Below, in pieces: positions 35,094 through 44,586 of a stretch of 64,000 nt of DNA; the stretch's first letter is position 1, and every line of letters begins with the position of its first letter. A model generated the notes under the pieces. That model was not told where the DNA came from, did not search any database, and was given only the letters and a program-made list of their open reading frames with translations. The translations under genes were made by a program, and so were the position numbers. This stretch comes from Seribacter sp963934295 (GTDB taxonomy: Bacteria > Verrucomicrobiota > Verrucomicrobiia > Opitutales > Seribacteraceae): contig CAWVXY010000015.1 in assembly GCA_963934295.1 (NCBI GenBank), positions 1 through 64,000 on the forward strand, given 5' to 3'.

Positions 35094-35609
35094 ATGATTA
35101 GAATTAAAAACTTCACACAAGTTGTGTCTTTTTTTGCTTTTTTGTTCCTGACTTTTTCTATTTTTACTGGTTGTTGGGGAGGAGCCCAAACAAGCCTTCC
35201 TGATGCTCCCCCGCCTTATCCTGATTCTCCATTCCCTCAAGGAACCAATACATATGAGGACTACACGCCTCCTGCTTCACCCAACCCCCGTGGAGAATTC
35301 TTGGATCGACCTCAAAATTCTTTCGTTCGCAGTGGCAATGATTTTTCACCTCGCCCAAGGATTCGTTCGGAAGATAAATTTTACACTCTCGAAGCAATCG
35401 GAACAATTTGGGTCTTGATTCAGGATAAATTTGGAAATGAGTTAGAATGGATTAGCCTTACACCTGGAGATAAAGTTCCACTAAAACATTCAGGGCCTCT
35501 AACCATTACTTGTTCATCTGGTGAATCACTTAAAATAAATGCCCCCAATGGTAAACCTCTACAAACGGGTGGAACCAAAAAAGGTATATCTATCATTCGC
35601 TTACCTTAA
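35094..35609 (+). CDS. Lipoprotein with RodZ-C-terminal-like (DUF4115) domain
   Basis: The 171-residue protein has a lipoprotein signal (hydrophobic 10-24, lipobox SIFTGC). A Pro-rich linker (about 33-95) follows, then a folded domain (about 96-171) reading YTLEAIGTIWVLIQDKFGNE, EWISLTPGDKVPL, GPLTITCSSGESLKINAPNG. That order of strands resembles the DUF4115 beta domain at the end of RodZ. The similarity is by pattern only. It begins 93 bases after the MoxR operon and may be transcribed separately. Confidence 0.65.
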   Translation: MIRIKNFTQVVSFFAFLFLTFSIFTGCWGGAQTSLPDAPPPYPDSPFPQGTNTYEDYTPPASPNPRGEFLDRPQNSFVRSGNDFSPRPRIRSEDKFYTLEAIGTIWVLIQDKFGNELEWISLTPGDKVPLKHSGPLTITCSSGESLKINAPNGKPLQTGGTKKGISIIRLP

Positions 35610-35623
35610 TAGGAAACGGGAAT

Positions 35624-36097
35624 TTAAAATCTAAATAAGTTATTAGATTTTTCTTGTTCTAAAATCTCTGGAGGGGGATTCGCTAAGGTTATGTTAACAT
35701 AAGCACAAAGCCCCTTTAAAAACTTAAAAGAAACCAAACTCCAACCATATATTTCTCCGGTTACTTCATCTAATACTGGTCTTCTGTAATCCCAAAGGTA
35801 TCCATTTCCACCATCCAGGCTTTTCCCTTCAGGTTCTCCCATTAATTCCTGTATTTCAATTCGATTTCGACCAATGGCAAGAGCCTCTAAATTGCTTTTT
35901 CGATAGACAACATTGTATTCAGGTTTTTCCGAAGGAGTAGCAGGTTCTTTATTCAAATTTTCTTGGCTTTTCTTATCAGTAACATTACCTGCACCTTCCC
36001 CTACTCGACTATACTCAACTTGTGTGCAGGATATTAGGAAAAAAGAGGAAACTAAAAGAAATATAAAAACTTTTAATTGATTCTTTATAGTAGCCAT
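35624..36097 (-). CDS. Lipoprotein with BamE/SmpA-like fold signature
   Basis: The 157-residue protein has a lipobox FFLISC near residues 19-24 and a Ser/Lys/Glu-rich linker. It then reads LEALAIGRNRIEIQELMGEP followed by GNGYLWDYRRPV and GWSLVSFKFLKGLCAYVNIT. The pattern of a helix ending in M-G-E-P, then a W-D-Y strand and a F-K-F strand, recalls BamE/OmlA-type lipoproteins that support outer-membrane protein insertion. This is suggestive, not proof. An ATG five codons upstream (36112) is an alternative start. Confidence 0.62.
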   Translation of the reverse strand: MATIKNQLKVFIFLLVSSFFLISCTQVEYSRVGEGAGNVTDKKSQENLNKEPATPSEKPEYNVVYRKSNLEALAIGRNRIEIQELMGEPEGKSLDGGNGYLWDYRRPVLDEVTGEIYGWSLVSFKFLKGLCAYVNITLANPPPEILEQEKSNNLFRF

Positions 36098-36242
36098 TAG
36101 AAATAAATTCATAAAGAGAAATTAGTAAAATCTTAGTAAGATCAAGGAGCTATCTTAATCAATTCCCATAATTTTAGTCAACATTCGGAAATTTTCAACT
36201 AGTAATAGGTAGTGGTCTGAAAATCAAAATTAAACTTTAAAA

Positions 36243-36335
36243 TGGCGGAGAGAACGGGATTCGAACCCGTGGAAGAACGATTAGTCCTTCACCGGTTTAG
36301 CAAACCAGCGCATTCGACCACTCTGCCATCTCTCC
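36243..36335 (-). tRNA. tRNA-Ser (anticodon GCU)
   Basis: The minus strand folds into a class II tRNA. The acceptor stem is GGAGAGA/TCTCTCC with discriminator G and an encoded CCA (fwd TGG 36243-36245). The anticodon stem CTGGT/ACCGG frames loop TTGCTAA with anticodon GCT, decoding AGC/AGU. A long variable arm has a GAAG..CTTC stem, and the T arm is ACGGG-TTCGAAT-CCCGT. Length is 93 bases with CCA. Confidence 0.97.
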
Positions 36336-36405
36336 TAAAGAGTAATTTAGTAAACTTCTATTGCAAAGAATGCAATGAGAATAAATTTCTAAAATACGAA
36401 TATGT

Positions 36406-37797
36406 CTAATTTCTTGAACTCAAAATCTGCAAAGTTTTGACATTCTTCTTTGCCAATTCATCTCCACCTGCTGCTGCTTTCGTGAACCATTCAAGAGCTT
36501 TTTGTGAATCTTTGGGTACACCTTTACCCCGCAGATACATAATTCCCAAATAGCGAGCAGCTTCAGGATTTCCGATACTTGCGGATTGAGAAAATAATTG
36601 AAAGGCACGCTTTAAATCAAGATTAGAACCTCTTCCAAAATAATGTTGTTTGGCTAGAGATAAATCTTGTAAGCCTTCTTCTGATAATGATTTGGTTGGC
36701 GAAGGCTTTGGTGATAACACGGGATCTTTTGTTTTTATATTTTCATAAACAGAGGGAAGCCTATTAGCAACAGGGCTAAATGCTGGAGGTTCCGGTAACC
36801 CAATCGGTTCGGGAGGCAAGGGAGGTGGTTCTATCAGGGAGGGGCTGATCGGAGAAGGAACTGAATTATTAGGCCTTTGAACGACTGGTTGAGTGATGCC
36901 TTCTGATTGATTAATAAGGAGTTGTTCGTATTCAGCAATTTTTTCGGAGGCTTTTTCTGTTTCCTGAAGAAGTGCCAGATTGGCATAGCGCAAAGCAAGA
37001 TCTATTTTCGCTGGACCGGTTAACCCGTAAGCATAAAAATGAGCGACAATTAATTGTGATGTGGTAAAACCACGATCAGCAGCTGCCTGAAAATGAACGA
37101 GAGCCATTTTGTAATCTTCGCCTACACCAATTCCTTTAAAGTAACAACGTCCAAGAAAATGATTAGCTGCGGGCAGTTGTTTTTCCGCAGCTTCCTTAAG
37201 TATAAAGACACCCCCTGCTAAATCTTTTCCGATTTCAATATTCTGGCCCTCAATTGCATTCGCGTGAAGTTTTAGTAATGCGTGTTGTACTGAAGCGGGT
37301 CCATAACCTAAATTTGAAGAATTAGCATAATGTTTAGCTGCAAACTGAAGATCAGAATTAATTTCAGGCTCAACTTCTTCTGCCGTAAAAATTTCCGCTA
37401 ATACATAGGATGCCACCGGATCTCCGGTGCTTACGCTTTTAACTAAAGTACCATCGGGGTTCTTGAATACCTTCTTATAAAATTGTCCAACCTTTTCAGA
37501 ATTCGGCCCAAGTGGAGAAAATCGATGAAGATACCCCATGGTAAACCAACCTAGCCAATGCTCGGTTTCCGTTGATAAATTAGCCCAATAACTAGCCTTA
37601 TCAAAGGAAATGTTTAAACCTTTATCTCCGTGAATGTAACAAAGCGCCAAAAATGCTTGTGCATAGGAGTCACCGTCTTGAGCACTCGACTCTAGATCCT
37701 TTAAGTCAGCAGTTATCCATTTGGTTCCCTCATTTCCAAAAAGAGAAATCCACCCAAAAAGAAAAGTGCATATCAAAGAGGTTCTTCTTACTAGCAT
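36406..37797 (-). CDS. Secreted Sel1-repeat (TPR-like) protein
   Basis: From the ATG at 37797 the protein has 463 residues with a signal peptide (about 1-22, ending SLFGN). Sel1-like repeats occupy about 30-290 (SYAQAFLALCYIHG, AANHFLGRCYFKGIGVGED, TTSQLIVAHFYAYGLTG). A Pro-rich linker (about 315-345) leads to two more repeats at the C-terminus (EAARYLGIMYLRGKGVPKD, KALEWFTKAAAGGDELAKK). Sel1 repeats bind partner proteins; the partner here is unknown. The gene is followed by the tRNA-Ser gene, 70 bases on. Confidence 0.85.
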   Translation of the reverse strand: MLVRRTSLICTFLFGWISLFGNEGTKWITADLKDLESSAQDGDSYAQAFLALCYIHGDKGLNISFDKASYWANLSTETEHWLGWFTMGYLHRFSPLGPNSEKVGQFYKKVFKNPDGTLVKSVSTGDPVASYVLAEIFTAEEVEPEINSDLQFAAKHYANSSNLGYGPASVQHALLKLHANAIEGQNIEIGKDLAGGVFILKEAAEKQLPAANHFLGRCYFKGIGVGEDYKMALVHFQAAADRGFTTSQLIVAHFYAYGLTGPAKIDLALRYANLALLQETEKASEKIAEYEQLLINQSEGITQPVVQRPNNSVPSPISPSLIEPPPLPPEPIGLPEPPAFSPVANRLPSVYENIKTKDPVLSPKPSPTKSLSEEGLQDLSLAKQHYFGRGSNLDLKRAFQLFSQSASIGNPEAARYLGIMYLRGKGVPKDSQKALEWFTKAAAGGDELAKKNVKTLQILSSRN

Positions 37798-37927
37798 AGT
37801 GTGAATATTTTGTACTCTTAACTTTAGGAGAAGCAAGCATTCAATTTACGATAGTTTCAAATTGCTTGCGAGGGAAGGTTTAAAAGAGTTAAGATTAGAT
37901 CTGTTAAATTAATTATCAACTCAACCA

Positions 37928-38401
37928 ATGGACTACTCCGATCATTCGCCCTCTACCCTGCGTAATCCAGGAAAAGACACTATCAGGCAATTTGTTATTT
38001 ATGCTGAAAATAAAGTTGGGTGGTTAAATGACTTCGTAAGTATGCTTAAATCTCAGGATATTCATGTGATGGCTATTTCAGTTTTAGACACCACAGATTC
38101 CGCAGTAATCAGGCTTGTTACGAACTATCCTAAGGAAACCGCACAACTTTTAAAATCCCGATCAATTAGTTTTACCGAAAGAAACATTATTGCTGTTGAA
38201 ATTAAGGACGAAGACTCTCTCCATTTGATAACTCAGTCCCTACTTCATGCAGAGATTAATATTCATTATGTTTACCCTTTCCTTTACCAACCTAATAACA
38301 GACCGGTTTTAGCTTTAGCGATGGAGGATGAAGATATTGGAGAAGAAGCCCTTCATAGACATGGAATGAAAGTTTTATCCTTGGACGAATTTACACGTTA
38401 G
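37928..38401 (+). CDS. Tandem ACT-domain protein
   Basis: The 157-residue protein has no signal peptide. Two ACT-like halves (about 20-85 and 90-150) show the beta-alpha-beta pattern: FVIYAENKVGWLNDFVSMLKSQDIHVMAISVLD, then IIAVEIKDEDSLHLITQSLLHAEINIHYVYPFL. ACT domains bind small ligands, usually amino acids. Free-standing tandem ACT proteins are often regulators. The first 20 residues are polar. It is convergent with the NamZ-type gene. The ligand is unknown. Confidence 0.8.
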   Translation: MDYSDHSPSTLRNPGKDTIRQFVIYAENKVGWLNDFVSMLKSQDIHVMAISVLDTTDSAVIRLVTNYPKETAQLLKSRSISFTERNIIAVEIKDEDSLHLITQSLLHAEINIHYVYPFLYQPNNRPVLALAMEDEDIGEEALHRHGMKVLSLDEFTR

Positions 38402-38409
38402 AAAATTCC

Positions 38410-39681
38410 TTAATAAAGATGGTAAGGTTTTACCAAGGATACAAACCTTTCACTATCTAGGCTCCACTTTGCCAAAAACTTCTGAGTATTCACACTTCCT
38501 GCGTCTGTAACTAATGCATCCCACCAAGACTGCGAACCAACATGTTTATTAAAAAGCATGATTTCTGAATCACTTGCCTCACTAAATGGGCTGGGGGTTT
38601 GCCATAGAGCAGAAAGTTGCATCATAAAAAAAGGTAAATCTGTAGGACGCCATTTTTCCCAATCATTTATTACAATATAAACACCATCCTTTTTCTTACC
38701 ATCAGATGATAGAAGTGTTTTTATTTTAAAAGCTAGGCCAGGAATATTTAATTGATCAAGGGCAGCCTTAAGTGCGTCTGCTGATTTACCCTCATAAGTA
38801 AGGAAGCGAAAAGGATGTTTTGTTCCAATCCCGTGTTTAAATTTTCCCATTTGTGCTCCTAGACCAGTCATAGGATATCCAGCTACTGCATCTAAGGTTG
38901 GTATATTTGGGGAGGTGGGATACCAGGACAGGCCAGTTTGAGGCCAAGTCATTTCACGAGTCCAACCCAGCATTGGCACGATGATCAATTTTCCTTTTTT
39001 TCGATTAGTATCTTCAGTATTTAAAACCCCAGATACTTTTTTAGACCACAATGCTAATTCACCTATTGTCAAACCATGAACAAAGGGAATCTGAAAGGCA
39101 CCGACATAACTCATACACGCTTCATCCATCGGTGGTCCTGCTACTTTTATCCCGCCTAATGGGTTTGGTCTGTCTAATACAACCACTTCCACCCCAGCTT
39201 CAAAGCAAGCCTCCATTGCATATCGCATGCAACTTATATAAGTGTAACAACGAACACCAACATCTTGAAGGTCAATTACTAAACTATCAATCTTAGTTAG
39301 CATTTTACTAGTGGGTTTACGAAATTTTCCATAAAGAGAAAATACGGGTAAACCCGTTTTCTTATCTATTTTATCATCCACAGGCACGGACGCTTTTTCA
39401 TCGCCGTATATTCCATGTTCCGGACCGAACAATGCCACAAGATTTACTTCATTTGATCTGACAAAAACATCCACTGTACTTTCTCCCATACCGTTTTTCC
39501 CGGCAGGATGAGTTAATAAACCGACTCGCTTACCGGTAAGTACCGCAAATTTACTTTTCTCTAAATAATCAATGCCTAATGTTATAGACGGTTCTTTCGC
39601 AGAGATTTTTTCGAAAGGTGAAAAAATAAGGAAAGAAATTGAAAATATCCAAACGAAATGTGGAATTGATTTTTTATTCAT
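38410..39681 (-). CDS. Exo-beta-N-acetylmuramidase, NamZ type (DUF1343, GH171)
   Basis: The 423-residue protein has a signal peptide (about 1-27, ending ISAK). The DUF1343 pattern is strong: GLLTHPAGKNGMG (about 53-65), FGPEHGIYGDEKASVPVDD, LPVFSLYGKFRKPTSKML, DLQDVGVRCYTYISCM, VLDRPNPLGG and FQIPFVHGLTIGELA. The Bacillus subtilis NamZ enzyme of this family removes terminal N-acetylmuramic acid from peptidoglycan fragments. Here it probably recycles or scavenges wall material in the periplasm. No MurNAc uptake genes are next to it. Confidence 0.88.
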   Translation of the reverse strand: MNKKSIPHFVWIFSISFLIFSPFEKISAKEPSITLGIDYLEKSKFAVLTGKRVGLLTHPAGKNGMGESTVDVFVRSNEVNLVALFGPEHGIYGDEKASVPVDDKIDKKTGLPVFSLYGKFRKPTSKMLTKIDSLVIDLQDVGVRCYTYISCMRYAMEACFEAGVEVVVLDRPNPLGGIKVAGPPMDEACMSYVGAFQIPFVHGLTIGELALWSKKVSGVLNTEDTNRKKGKLIIVPMLGWTREMTWPQTGLSWYPTSPNIPTLDAVAGYPMTGLGAQMGKFKHGIGTKHPFRFLTYEGKSADALKAALDQLNIPGLAFKIKTLLSSDGKKKDGVYIVINDWEKWRPTDLPFFMMQLSALWQTPSPFSEASDSEIMLFNKHVGSQSWWDALVTDAGSVNTQKFLAKWSLDSERFVSLVKPYHLY

Positions 39682-39704
39682 ATAGTCGATGTTTAAATAA
39701 TGTT

Positions 39705-40298
39705 TTATAATTTTGAATTAATTTGTGGACTCTGGAAAGACTTTGCCAGCATTTTGTAAAAAAATACTGAAACTACTCCAAAGAATACACCCAAAACAGA
39801 TCCGCCAAGAAACATTGGGGGAAAAGTATCAAGTAATTCCAGAAGATCTTTAAATTTAAAACAAGCCCAGTCATAATCAGGGCTTAGAAGTGGGTTCTTC
39901 TTAACTTTATATCCTGCAAGGTCTAGAAGAATACGGCCAATCTTATAGTCAGCGAAGTAAATTGGGCCCATGGTGAATGGATTAGAAATCCATTGCAAGG
40001 CAACAATCAAAGGAAGATTGGCTCGGACAAGTAAGGCAAGAAAGAACACAATGAGCATTTGAAATCCAACCAAGGGAGAGAAAGAAACTACCATACCCCA
40101 AAACAGTGCGGGTTTAATGGCATCCCCTTTAAAAGACCAAAGATAAGATCTTTTATACGCTGTGGCAGAAAACCATTTAAGAACGGGATATTTATGAACA
40201 TTAGAACGCCTTGGTAATGGGCGCATCCATCTTTTCAAACGCCTAATACGCTTAAAACGAAGCTCTTTTTCTTGGGGACATTCTGCTTGATTCATCAA
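39705..40298 (-). CDS. DUF2062 membrane protein
   Basis: The 197-residue protein has a basic N-terminus (LRFKRIRRLKRWMRPL) and helices at about 65-90, 92-115 and 160-185. WGMVVSFSPLVGFQM and LQWISNPFTMGPIYF are the marks of DUF2062, a family of unknown function often linked to envelope biogenesis. Its start overlaps the end of the glycerate kinase gene by 4 bases, so translation is coupled. Confidence 0.85.
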   Translation of the reverse strand: MMNQAECPQEKELRFKRIRRLKRWMRPLPRRSNVHKYPVLKWFSATAYKRSYLWSFKGDAIKPALFWGMVVSFSPLVGFQMLIVFFLALLVRANLPLIVALQWISNPFTMGPIYFADYKIGRILLDLAGYKVKKNPLLSPDYDWACFKFKDLLELLDTFPPMFLGGSVLGVFFGVVSVFFYKMLAKSFQSPQINSKL

Positions 40299-41470
40299 TA
40301 ATTTGATAACTGTTTCAAAAGTTCATTCGAAAAAAATTCGGGTGCTCTTGTCAAATTTTCATTCAGGCTCAATTTAGCATTACCAAAAGATACAACTTCA
40401 ATATTTGGAAACTTAATTTTGCATTCCTTGACCGCTTCGCTTTCAACCGAACCTGCAAGAAGAATGATATTTTTTCCATAGTTGGATGCCATACGGATAA
40501 TTTCAAAGGGTCCTTTTCCATATAAAGATGTACGGTCAAACCGACCTTCTCCGGTCAAAATTAAATCCGATTCCTTAACCGCTTCTTCCAAATTAAACCA
40601 TTTCGAAATTAATGAGAATCCAGAAACAAAACTCGTATTAAAAGCTAAACTAAGGCCATAACCAATACCACCCGCGGCTCCACTCCCCTCCTGTTCACGA
40701 AAACTTAATGGTTTTTGAAAGGCTGCAGCTAAGGACGCTGACATGTGTAACATCTCTTCTTCCATTTCCTGTTTACGATCAGGATAAAGACCTTTTTGTA
40801 GACCAAATTGATAGGTTGCCCCCCCCTCTCCAAGCAATTGATTACTAACATCACACGCAATACGAATAGGGGGAAGAGTAGACAAACTATTAGTGGATAT
40901 CTCCTTTATATTAGACCAAGTTTCTGGACTGGGAAAAGAAACAGGGAGTCCATCCCCATCTATAAACTTAACTCCAAGCGAACTCAATGCGCCCACTCCC
41001 ATGTCATTAGTTGAGCTTCCACCGATTCCCAATAAAATCAGACTAACTTCATATTTATCACAATGTTTAAGAAGTTGACCTACCCCAAAGGTGCTCGTAA
41101 GCCAAGGGTTTCTCTCTTCCTCCATAAGGTCTGCCAATCCTGCAATCGAAGACATTTCGATCACTGCTATATTACCCGGGCAAGGTAAATTAATAAATTC
41201 TTGCAGATCAGGGTCGACATCTGCACTGGAAATTATTCCAAGCTTTACCTCTTTTTCTCGTCCAAGGGAATCCTTTGCAAAAACAGAATGAAAGGAACCA
41301 TCTTTGGCATTGGTTAATAAATCAGCAAAACCTTCCCCTCCATCTGTAAGTGGCATAGTTTGGACATGATCCAGAGAAGACCTAGAAGAAATAACATCTT
41401 TGGCAAGTGAACAAATTTCCCTTGCAGACAGGGAGCCCTTGCATTTATCAAAAGCAGCAAGGATACGCAT
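40295..41470 (-). CDS. Glycerate kinase (GarK/GlxK type)
   Basis: The 391-residue protein has the family's markers: AFDKCKGSLSAREIC (5-19), PLTDGGEGFADLL (about 41-53), IGGSSTNDMGVGALSSLG (about 153-170), and GSGAAGGIGYGLS with LTGEGRFDRTSLYGKGPF. It phosphorylates D-glycerate with ATP in the cytoplasm, feeding sugar-acid or glyoxylate breakdown into glycolysis. It is coupled to the DUF2062 gene and 9 bases downstream of the RNase E/G gene. Confidence 0.93.
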   Translation of the reverse strand: MRILAAFDKCKGSLSAREICSLAKDVISSRSSLDHVQTMPLTDGGEGFADLLTNAKDGSFHSVFAKDSLGREKEVKLGIISSADVDPDLQEFINLPCPGNIAVIEMSSIAGLADLMEEERNPWLTSTFGVGQLLKHCDKYEVSLILLGIGGSSTNDMGVGALSSLGVKFIDGDGLPVSFPSPETWSNIKEISTNSLSTLPPIRIACDVSNQLLGEGGATYQFGLQKGLYPDRKQEMEEEMLHMSASLAAAFQKPLSFREQEGSGAAGGIGYGLSLAFNTSFVSGFSLISKWFNLEEAVKESDLILTGEGRFDRTSLYGKGPFEIIRMASNYGKNIILLAGSVESEAVKECKIKFPNIEVVSFGNAKLSLNENLTRAPEFFSNELLKQLSNY

Positions 41471-41479
41471 CGTATTTAC

Positions 41480-43264
41480 CTAGCGAATTTCATTATTGGT
41501 GGACTCGTCAACTAACTTAAAGTTTTCCACATGATAAGTTTCCGCAGCCTCAAAGTTCAACTTCAAACCATAGTTTCTCTCCATTCGATCGATCAATTTG
41601 GAATCCGGGCCGCGTAATCGTCGAAGTGTACTTGGATGAAGGAAAATTTTAATATTCGCTTCTGTATTCGCATTTTCTTCTCGTAACCTTCGAACCACAC
41701 TGGTGATTTTTCTTTGGATTTCAATACTTACCGCCCGAGGGGATTTTACAATTCCTCTACCAGAACAATACGGGCAGGGTTCATAAATCCCACTAGAATT
41801 ACTTTCATCGTGGCGTTGACGGGTGATTTGCATAATCCCCAATTGTGAAATGGGAAGGATATTATGTTTTGCCTTATCGTCCGCCATGGACGACTTCATT
41901 TTTTGGAAAACCTTTCTTTGGTCTCCCTTATTTTTCATGTCAATAAAGTCAATAATTACTAGACCGCCTAAATTACGAAGCCTCATTTGACGACATACCT
42001 CCACTGCAGCTTCAATATTAGCCTGTAGAATGAAATTTTTGCCATCTTTTCGATCGCCCTTATGACTTCCTGTATTCACATCAATCGATACAAGTGCTTC
42101 CGTTTCCTCCATTACGATTTCTCCTCCTGAAGGCAGAAGTACCCGGCGCATGAAAGTCTGCTCAATTTGACGCTCAACATTAAATCGTTCAAAAATTGGG
42201 ATCTCCTCATCAAAGTGAGTAACTTTGGATTTGGACTTAGGAGAAATTCGCTGAATAGTCTCGATTAAACGATTGTAATCCTCTTTTCGATCAATTTGAA
42301 CACGATCTATATCATCGGTTAAAAAGTCACGTGCAGTTAACCCGATTAAATCGGGCTCTTGGTAAAGAAAGCATGGACTATCCTGAGTCCTCATTTTTGC
42401 CTCTATCTCATCCCATTGTTGGAGCAATAAATGAAGATCACGATCGAAAAAGCGTTCAGGTTTATTTTGACCTGCCGTTCTTATAATAACCCCCATCCCC
42501 TCTCGTAAACTGAGATTTCCTATAATCCTTTTTAAGCGACTGCGCTCCGCTTTATCATCGATCTTTCTCGAAATTCCACATTGACCAGCATAAGGCATTA
42601 AAACTAAGAACCTACCTGCCAAAGAAAGATTCGTTGTGGTGCGTGGACCTTTACTCCCAATCTGCCCCTTAGTAATCTGAACCACAATTTCTGAACCAAC
42701 GGGAAAGACCTTGGGGATTTCTTGAATCGACTTCGCCTCGATTCGATTATGTGGAGTTTTTCTTTTATTTTCACGGACTATTTCAATCGATGGATCATTA
42801 TTCGCTCCTGGAAGCATATCCCAGTAATGTAAGAAAGCGTTTTTTTCCTGACCAATATTTACGAATGCCGCTTTTAAACCAGGTTCTAGATTTTGTACTT
42901 TGCCTTTAAATATTGCACCTACCATTCTTTCTTCGTCCAAACGTTCGACATCAAAAGCTTGTAATACACCATTTTCAATTAAGGCAACCCGGCGTTCAAG
43001 GGCTTCAGTATTAATAATTAACTCTTTGTAATCCTTGTTGGTTTCACGTCGAAAAAAAGCAAGAATTCTCTCACGAATTGGGCGTTTTTTTGCTCTCTCA
43101 ATTGCCTCTTCTCTAAGCTTACCCTTATCAATTGATACGGGGGGAGGTTCGACGGGAGGAAGTGTCAGGTCATTTTTAGCAGACGGTGAACTTTTGTTCT
43201 CCGTTTTCCTTCGTGATCTTTTACGTTTTGAATAATGAGGTCTACGCTTGGTATTTCTGGCCAT
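41480..43264 (-). CDS. Ribonuclease E/G family endoribonuclease
   Basis: The 594-residue protein has a Lys/Arg/Ser-rich N-terminal extension (1-60). Then comes the RNase E/G core: an S1-like domain (GAIFKGKVQNLEPGLKAAFV, GQEKNAFLHYWDM), the 5'-sensor region (GPRTTTNLSLAGRFLVLMP, ISRKIDD) and the DNase-I-like catalytic site with VSIDVNTGS and IIDFIDM. The zinc-link CPYCSGRG is followed by a small domain. It cleaves single-stranded AU-rich RNA in mRNA decay and rRNA processing. The C-terminal scaffold of RNase E is missing, so it is closer to RNase G in size. rodA lies upstream, the common rodA-rng order. Confidence 0.93.
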   Translation of the reverse strand: MARNTKRRPHYSKRKRSRRKTENKSSPSAKNDLTLPPVEPPPVSIDKGKLREEAIERAKKRPIRERILAFFRRETNKDYKELIINTEALERRVALIENGVLQAFDVERLDEERMVGAIFKGKVQNLEPGLKAAFVNIGQEKNAFLHYWDMLPGANNDPSIEIVRENKRKTPHNRIEAKSIQEIPKVFPVGSEIVVQITKGQIGSKGPRTTTNLSLAGRFLVLMPYAGQCGISRKIDDKAERSRLKRIIGNLSLREGMGVIIRTAGQNKPERFFDRDLHLLLQQWDEIEAKMRTQDSPCFLYQEPDLIGLTARDFLTDDIDRVQIDRKEDYNRLIETIQRISPKSKSKVTHFDEEIPIFERFNVERQIEQTFMRRVLLPSGGEIVMEETEALVSIDVNTGSHKGDRKDGKNFILQANIEAAVEVCRQMRLRNLGGLVIIDFIDMKNKGDQRKVFQKMKSSMADDKAKHNILPISQLGIMQITRQRHDESNSSGIYEPCPYCSGRGIVKSPRAVSIEIQRKITSVVRRLREENANTEANIKIFLHPSTLRRLRGPDSKLIDRMERNYGLKLNFEAAETYHVENFKLVDESTNNEIR

Positions 43265-43336
43265 TTTTATGATGGATGGAAAACCCGGCTATCAACGCAA
43301 AAAAGTTTAAAATTGATGATATAATAAAAATTTTCA

Positions 43337-44572
43337 TCAAAACTGCTTTCTATGGCGATAAACACTCTGAACCAACCCAAGCAAAATAAAACAGGAGATC
43401 AGGAATGATCCTCCGTAGCTAAGAAACGGCAACGGTAAACCAGTAATTGGAGTAATGCCGATAGTCATGCCTATGTTTATAAAAACATGAGTCATCAGCA
43501 AGACTGATATTCCAACAGCAAGCATGGCTCCAAAGCGATCAGACGCCTTGGAAGCTACCTTTATACAACCAAAGATAAGCAGAAAATACGCTCCTATGGC
43601 GATCATTCCTCCAACAAATCCAGATTCTTCCGCCAAAACCGCAAAAATAAAGTCATTGTGTGCGACAGCAGATGGTAGATATCCTAGTTTAGCTTGCATT
43701 CCATTGCCTAAACCCTTGCCAGTAGTTCCACCGGTGGCAACGGCAATGAGAGCTTGTATACGATTCCAATTCGCTCCAATTCCGTTTGGGTCCATGACTT
43801 CTGGTGCAAGAAAAGTGAGGATGCGTTTACGTTGATAGTCCTTGAGTGGTATGAGAGATGTATCCTCGTAGGCAACAATTGCCTCGGTAGGATTCGGGTT
43901 CTCGGATTTATATTGATAATAACGAAAAACGTCATAACCCAACACACCAATCATCACTACAAACAGAAGGGCTGTAGCAACAAAGAATCGAGAAGGTATG
44001 CGAGCGACGTACAAAAGAGAAAATGCTATTGGTGGAAATACTAATGTTGATCCTAAGTCAGGTTGCTTGAAAATCAAGAACATTGGACAGGCAAAACAAA
44101 GTCCCAATTTAGAAATGCCTTTTAAGGAATCACGTAAAGTCCCAATTTCGGATCGCGACAAGATGCTCGCCCCGAGTATTAGAGTGACAATTTTTGCAAA
44201 TTCGGACGGTTGCAATTTGAAAAAAACTAAATCTATCCATCGCTGCGCTCCATATTTTTCAGGAAAAATAAAAACAACAAAAAGAGAAACGATCCCCACG
44301 GCATAGGTTATATGAGCAAAACGCATCCAAAAATGATAATCAATAAGTGACACAATAGTATAAACTGAAAGACCTATAACTACCCACAACAACTGCATTT
44401 CCCATTGATTTCCACCCGTATAAGCCTGAGCAGAACGAATAAAAAGAACGCTCATTGAACATAAGATCAACAAACTGATTGGTGAAAAAATATCCCACCT
44501 ATTATCCTCCTCAAGAAAGCTGTCTTTTTTCTTTTTGGTTTTTAAAAATACACTTTTCGAGTCAAAATCCAC
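43337..44572 (-). CDS. rodA: Rod-shape peptidoglycan polymerase RodA (SEDS family)
   Basis: The 411-residue SEDS protein has about ten helices. Conserved parts are QLLWVVIGL, GAQRWIDLVFFKLQPSEFAKI (about 109-129), KQPDLGSTLVF, RILTFLAPEVMDP and the GLGNGMQAKLGYLPSAVAHNDFIFAVLAEE stretch (family form GxxQxxLgyLPe.HtDFIFA). NIGMTIGITPITGLPLPFLSYGGS closes it. RodA polymerises glycan strands in the elongasome with a class B PBP. The PBP2 and mreBCD genes are not in the window. The loop at about 210-245 is a little longer than usual. Confidence 0.95.
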   Translation of the reverse strand: MDFDSKSVFLKTKKKKDSFLEEDNRWDIFSPISLLILCSMSVLFIRSAQAYTGGNQWEMQLLWVVIGLSVYTIVSLIDYHFWMRFAHITYAVGIVSLFVVFIFPEKYGAQRWIDLVFFKLQPSEFAKIVTLILGASILSRSEIGTLRDSLKGISKLGLCFACPMFLIFKQPDLGSTLVFPPIAFSLLYVARIPSRFFVATALLFVVMIGVLGYDVFRYYQYKSENPNPTEAIVAYEDTSLIPLKDYQRKRILTFLAPEVMDPNGIGANWNRIQALIAVATGGTTGKGLGNGMQAKLGYLPSAVAHNDFIFAVLAEESGFVGGMIAIGAYFLLIFGCIKVASKASDRFGAMLAVGISVLLMTHVFINIGMTIGITPITGLPLPFLSYGGSFLISCFILLGLVQSVYRHRKQF

Positions 44573-44586
44573 TTTTTATTTAAAAG

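Noticed and set aside
43524..44306. Several open frames of 80-103 residues opposite rodA
   Set aside because: They mirror hydrophobic codons of rodA and have no independent support.
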